Source: Siphonodentalium dalli
Lineage: Eukaryota; Mollusca; Scaphopoda; Gadilida; Siphonodentaliidae
NCBI GenBank assembly: GCA_032622095.1
Contig: CP136062.1
Span: forward strand, 53,211,349 to 53,275,348
Direction of reading: 5' to 3'
Length of the DNA: 64,000 bases
Translations under genes and position numbers: made by a program
Shown here: positions 60,205 through 64,000 of the stretch, in pieces
Layout of the letters: each line of letters starts with the position of its first letter
How positions within the stretch are numbered: the stretch's first letter is position 1
Notes under the pieces: generated by a model
Database searches by the model: none
Told to the model about the DNA's origin: nothing
What the model saw: only the letters and a program-made list of their open reading frames with translations

Positions 60205-60565
60205 TTACATCAACAATATGGAGAAGTTAAAAACAATTCTCCATTGGAATCTAGAAACAGTTAAATTATCTTATCTGCTGTTTTGCTCCATTTTCATGCT
60301 GGTATTCCATTTATTTAGTCATTTTAGTTACCTTCGTTGCTCGGCAACCATTTTTGCATCTGTTTAATCCATTCTGATTGTGACATTTCTTCATGACTCC
60401 TGTTGGTTCACTGTTCAGTTAACAAATTTTTGAGCTCCTAAATCTTTGGGTTCCTATTGGTGAAATATAGTTCCCAGTTGACAGATTGTATCTATTTCGA
60501 TATCTTAAAAGTATCTGTGGGTGTAGATCTGATCTCCATGGAGACAGTGAATTAGAAGCACAATC

Positions 60566-60636
60566 CCGTGGTCGCAGATCTTGAGAAATACCGCTGTTAG
60601 TTTTGGAAGTGGATTTCTCATGATCCGTGATTACTG
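60566..60636 (+). ncRNA. Diverged type-2 hairpin, right edge (71 nt)
   Basis: GGTCGCAGATCTTGAGAAAT pairs with ATTTCTCATGATCCGTGATT at 18 of 20 positions without a gap. The inner stem differs from array copies on both arms, yet pairing is improved rather than lost. Confidence 0.5.
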
Positions 60637-60830
60637 ATGCGCATTAACAACGGAATGGTTTCCATGACAACATAATGTTTTCACTATTTTCATATTTGTG
60701 CTCTTGTCATCTATGATTTATTTCTGATTTCCAGTGTCAAGAAAAGTAAAAATGTTCCCAATTCACAAACATCCTTTGAACCGGAAACATAGGTGAAAAC
60801 TACCTAGCATATATTGGCACAAATGAGTTA

Positions 60831-61012
60831 GAGTAATGGCCTAAATAATGGACTCCTTAACCACAGCAGAATTATGGGTAACTGCCATTCTTCGAAAAGC
60901 TCTCTGTGAGAGCTTTCCAATGAATGGCAACAAGCCATATTTCCGACTAAATCCTGAAAAATTTCCCATAATTCTGCTGTGGTTAAAGGGTCATATACTT
61001 CAGGCATTACTG
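60831..61012. mobile_element. Tc1/mariner-type palindromic MITE, shortened
   Basis: TA flanks (60829-60830 and 61013-61014). The left arm lacks about 35 bp of the usual arm. Centre 'aaagctctctgtgagagctt'. Confidence 0.82.
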
Positions 61013-61019
61013 TACTTGC

Positions 61020-61277
61020 AATCAATGCCTTAGGTTCCTTCTCCTACATGATTCAATTTCTGTGATCATAAATACTGAAAATTATCACAGGTTCTTACTT
61101 TATGTACTTACAAACAAATGCCGAAGCAGGAATCAAAGCACAACTGTCCAGATAGTGAAGCACCAAAAAAACTATAAATATTCGGAGGTACTTACATGTA
61201 CTTTCAAACAATACCAAAGCAGGAAGCAAAGCACCATATAGTGAAGCACCATAACAACTCTATATTATCGCATGTAC
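61020..61277. repeat. Three spaced copies of an exon-end-like segment
   Basis: 'gtacttacaaacaaatgccg' with 'agcaggaatcaaagcac' recurs at about 61097, 61190 and 61438, each resembling the donor side of the exon at 61523 (gtacttacaaacaatgccat). They look like tandem duplicates of intron sequence next to the exon border; none contains the coding part. Confidence 0.5.
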
Positions 61278-61281
61278 TTAA

Positions 61282-61432
61282 CCCTTTCAGTGCCAAGTCC
61301 GATTTTTGTATCAACCCATATTTCCTTGATCATTTTTCAAATTTATTGATTATAATAATGTGATACATTGATGGAAAGAGCTCTAAGAGGAAATATGGGT
61401 TGATACAAAAATCAAACTTGGCACTGAAAGGG
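61282..61432. mobile_element. piggyBac-like MITE, 151 bp, 44-bp arms
   Basis: TTAA on the left (61278-61281), mutated TCAA on the right. Ends CCCTTTCAGTGCCAAGT and perfect inverse. Arms reach 44 bp with about two mismatches ('tgtatcaacccatatttcc'). Confidence 0.83.
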
Positions 61433-61522
61433 TCAAAGGTACTTTCAAACAACACCAAATCAGGAATCAAAGCAGCAGATAGTGAAGCACCATAAAAACT
61501 CTAAATTATCGGAGGTACTTAC

Positions 61523-61595
61523 AAACAATGCCATAGGTTCCTTCTCCAACTCGACTCAATTTCTCAAAGTCTGTGACGTGTCTACATTTTCCATA
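61523..61595 (-). CDS. CDK10: CDK10 exon with glycine-rich loop
   Basis: Encodes YGKCRHVTDFEKLSRVGEGT then YGIV, matching the CDK10 leader (GRCRSVKEFEKLNRIGEGTYGIVY in human) and the ATP-binding glycine loop GxGxYGxV. The acceptor is ATTACAG|TATGG and the donor GTTT|GTAAGT. The exon ends on the first base of the Tyr codon (T|AC), completed by the exon at 26814-26885. Reading on through the donor gives a short false end (CKYLR stop). The upstream exon carrying the start codon was not found between here and 64000. Confidence 0.95.
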
Positions 61596-61714
61596 CTGTA
61601 ATAGAACCATTATTTCATTAATTATAACAATTATGCAAAGAAAACTCAAAATGAATAATTTATCAATATACTCATTTAATACACTCAATATTTTTATTCT
61701 GTTTCTCAGACACC

Positions 61715-62115
61715 CAAGCCTGCAAACAGTGTGTCTGTCATTTGCAGAATGAGGTCGCTAGAGGGTGAATTTAGTGATGCTATCCCGCACAGTGGGCTAG
61801 CATCACCAAATTCACCCTCTGGGTACCTCATTCTGATTAGGCCTTATCTTCTGGGAAGTATCTACAGTCTTGAATTAACATTTTTTAGAGACTTTTTCCC
61901 TTCTGGAAACTTTCTATATGCCCTAATTTGCAGAAGATAAAATACATAATCGAGGTGACTAATGGGTGACCGTCATCAACTTCAACTGGTAAACTTCAAT
62001 CTGATTCCAGAGGGCAGATTTAGTGATGCTAGCCCCACCATGCAGGTTAGCATCACTAACTTCATTCCCTGGGGACCTCATTCCGCAAATGACAGCCACA
62101 CTGTTTGCAGGCTTG
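61715..62115. mobile_element. hAT-type MITE, CAAGCCT family
   Basis: Ends CAAGCCTGCAAACAGTGTG and its inverse; terminal hairpins as in 19465-19922. Flanking 8-mers do not match, so the duplication is lost or the ends recombined. Confidence 0.78.
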
Positions 62116-62211
62116 TTTAATCTGTATAAAACATGGTCCACTAAAAATAAAAAATATGAATCATCCTGCCGATCGGCTTCACAACACGATGTCCACAATC
62201 TCTGTCCACAA

Positions 62212-63165
62212 TAGGGCTGCAATGATTCATCGCGATTTCAAAGCATCATATTGTATCATATGAAGTGTATCCTGATACAAAAATGTCACCTTTTTAGGTT
62301 ACCGTATCAAATGGAAAAGTAACTCATATTTTCTTTCTTTATTTTTTTGCAATTTAGGTAGAAAATACCAGCAAAACATGGATTTTGTGTATAGTGATAC
62401 AAATCGTATCGTTAGTCATGTATCATGATACATATGTGTTATATACACAATGTGTTTGTATCGATTCGTGTATCGCGGCGAGGCTAGTTTTCGTGGCCAT
62501 ATAGCAACGAGGCGACCTTGGTCGCTGAGTCGCTATATGGCCACGAAAACTAGCCTCGTCGCAATTACATGAATCGTTACAAACACATTGTGTATATAAC
62601 ACATGTATCTACCATTGGAGTGACAATTTACATTTTATGAGTTTCTTAAATGCCAAAAACTGTTGTGTCGACGATTAGCTTTCTTGAGTAAATTCTCCCA
62701 ACCTGCAAAGGTATCTATGTCATGCGATTAGCTCGCTTTGCTAAATTCTCACAACCTGCAAGTTCATGCGAATAAATGCCTAACGGATATTTTATCCAGT
62801 GGACACAATCTCTTACACCTGCATGTTTTATATAATTTATAATAAATACTGAACAAATACATATTAGTTACTTTGTGATATGTTATACCATAATACCCAT
62901 GATGGTAGGCAATCAAATAATGTTAAAACCTTGGAACTATTTGTTTATAGTAAGCAAGAATATACGTTGGAATGCCGTTTTTATTTTTCACGTGATTGAT
63001 GTGACGTCAGTTCATTCATGATTTTGAACCAGTCAACGACGTCACAAGTGCCTTGTATCGCAACTGCAGTAATAATACAGATGTTATCGCCAATTGTATC
63101 AGGGAATTTCGTAGGAAATGGTAGATAAGTATCGTGTCCTGGAAAAGTGTATCGTTGCAGCCCTA
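62212..63165. mobile_element. hAT-type element (954 bp) with a nested foldback
   Basis: Ends TAGGGCTGCAATGAT and the inverse of TAGGGCTGCAACGAT. Flanks gtccacaa and gtccacta match at 7 of 8. Inside, 62430-62612 is a large palindrome ('gaggctagttttcgtggcca' mirrored), probably a second MITE. No transposase frame. Confidence 0.8.
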
Positions 63166-63338
63166 GTCCACTACTGGCCATAAATCTAGCATTTATTTGA
63201 ATCAACATATTATCAACTAAATGGATTATTAATGTATTTTTTGCTTTGTATTTGGTATCTGTGACTACGGTGTGCAGTTAGATCAGGAGATAATCAGTTG
63301 TATATATGAATGTACTGCTACTATGTCGTATCTAACTA

Positions 63339-63408
63339 CAGTAGTAGACTAAATCCTGAAAAGTTACCCGTAATTCTGCTGTGGGGTCGATTATTTAGAG
63401 CATTACTG
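63339..63408. mobile_element. 70-bp remnant of Tc1/mariner-type MITE
   Basis: TA-flanked; only 'gactaaatcctgaaaagtta' through 'gattatttagagcattactg' remains, an internal deletion that removed one arm. Confidence 0.75.
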
Positions 63409-63639
63409 TATATACTGGTATACCATGATATCTCCACTGGGTATTTCCCCCCCCCCCCAAACCCCACCCTGGGTATCCCCCTCCAAAAGTGATATTTTTT
63501 TGTTACTTATTTGATATTATTATGTCAACCCCTCACACCCACCCGGCAGCCAACATATGACAAAAATAAATTTATTTTATTGCATATTTTGCTTTATATA
63601 GTCATGAGTTGGCAAGAAATAAACTTTATAGTCTTATAG

Positions 63640-63935
63640 ACTCGAAAGCTGCTCAACCGATTGGACTCAAATTGGTATGTAGGCCTATTTGATCCCGGAA
63701 ACAATATGGGTGTTTGTCCAATTTCATGTGTGACCATGTCCTTGACCTTGACCTCGCTGATATATGCTCATATAGGCATGTTTCTGGATCTGGGCCAATC
63801 CTACTAAAATTTGGTATGTAGGCCTACTTTGATCCCGGGAACAATATGGGCAGGTCCAATTTCATGTGCGATCGTGTCCTTGACCTTAACCTAACTCATA
63901 TACATTCATATAGGCATGTTTCTGGAAAAATCAAA
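63640..63935. repeat. Two ~155-bp tandem units
   Basis: 'ttggtatgtaggcctat', 'gatcccggaaacaatatggg', 'gtccttgaccttgacctcgc' and 'tataggcatgtttctgga' occur at about 63672-63790 and again at 63810-63925. Confidence 0.8.
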
Positions 63936-64000
63936 CAATAGATTGTCCAGTCGCTGTATATTCTGCCCAGACGGCGGCGATCAGAAAGAAATCCCTAAAT

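Larger units (their letters stand above)
33804..60636 (+). ncRNA. Candidate hairpin-RNA (microRNA-like) cluster
   Basis: About 80 recognisable copies of an 83-nt imperfect hairpin (type 1) and about a dozen of a second hairpin (type 2) lie in direct orientation, spaced 120-430 bp. Type 1: 5' arm TTGGTCTTATTC then AGTAAGTTTCTGGGGTCCC, loop of about 11 nt (tgaatttcaaa), 3' arm CCCAGGACTTCAGATAC then TTTTTCTGAATGGGACCAA. The arms pair without bulges over about 36 positions with roughly five mismatches. Six copies measured are each exactly 83 nt although spacers vary. G:U pairs occur only if plus-strand RNA is made. A microRNA or hairpin-siRNA cluster is inferred; an amplified foldback satellite is the alternative. 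It lies wholly within the CDK10 intron, antisense to it. Confidence 0.55.
3998..61595 (-). other. CDK10: CDK10 gene, partial (nine exons; both ends outside window)
   Basis: Nine minus-strand exons join without a frame break: 61523-61595, 26814-26885, 19314-19416, 17019-17100, 15688-15755, 13951-14003, 10239-10308, 7613-7672 and 3998-4121 (705 nt, 235 residues). Each exon in the chain has an AG acceptor and a GT donor. The product reads as a CDK10 catalytic domain: GEGTYGIVYKARD, VALKK, the PISGLRE helix (PISSLRE in vertebrates), [51 protein letters not shown], and [16 protein letters not shown] followed by [25 protein letters not shown]10 is known to pair with cyclin M (CCNQ) and to phosphorylate ETS2. 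About 100 C-terminal residues and the N-terminal leader are missing because they fall outside the window. Introns are 34.6, 7.4, 2.2, 1.3, 1.7, 3.6, 2.6 and 3.5 kb, all loaded with transposons. Confidence 0.96.

Noticed and set aside
33804-60636. CRISPR-like array (regular repeats with variable spacers)
   Set aside because: The sequence is eukaryotic, repeats are 83-nt imperfect hairpins, spacers are long and themselves repeated, and no cas genes are present.
1-64000. tRNA, rRNA or snRNA genes
   Set aside because: No cloverleaf A/B box pair or rRNA-like conserved stretch was seen on either strand by eye.

Overview
This is a eukaryotic window: split exons with GT-AG introns, AT-rich non-coding DNA and dense short DNA transposons. 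The repeats suggest a marine invertebrate, probably a mollusc or another lophotrochozoan. Examples are the ~164 bp monomer carriers resembling bivalve pearl/BIV160 elements and the 'ataactccatcaaa' / 'gacggacggac' type repeats. That placement is inference from memory of repeat styles, not a database match.

The only host protein-coding gene I can support is CDK10 (the PISSLRE kinase) on the minus strand. Nine exons (61595 down to 3998) join in frame with GT-AG borders to give 235 residues, from just before the glycine loop to GTPSEAIWP. The N-terminus lies upstream (above 61595, probably beyond the right edge) and the C-terminal lobe continues past the left edge. The first intron seen, between the glycine-loop exon and the VALKK exon, is 34.6 kb; the other introns are 1.3-7.4 kb.

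The most striking structure lies inside that giant intron, on the opposite (plus) strand. From about 33.8 to 60.6 kb there is an array of about 80 recognisable copies, plus degenerate ones, of an 83-nt imperfect hairpin that looks like a microRNA precursor. A second hairpin family (about 82 nt) is interleaved with it, about a dozen copies in all. In the central block the hairpins sit in ~1.44 kb higher-order repeats. At the edges there are diverged copies that still fold in about the same register. Stem variation includes G:U pairs that are paired only in plus-strand RNA. A TATA + Inr core promoter candidate lies upstream at 32055-32090. I propose a microRNA or hairpin-siRNA cluster nested antisense in CDK10; an amplified foldback satellite is the main alternative.

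Layout: 1-3.9 kb, piggyBac-like elements; 4-19.4 kb, eight CDK10 exons with piggyBac, hAT, Tc1/mariner-type and pearl-like insertions in the introns; 19.4-26.8 kb, hAT and other MITEs, then the VALKK exon; 26.9-31.5 kb, a hAT MITE, a 9-bp-TSD element, a second pearl-like element and a LINE tail; 32-33.3 kb, candidate promoter and unique AT-rich DNA; 33.8-60.6 kb, hairpin array; 60.8-64 kb, MITEs, the first exon seen, two hAT-like elements and a terminal tandem repeat.
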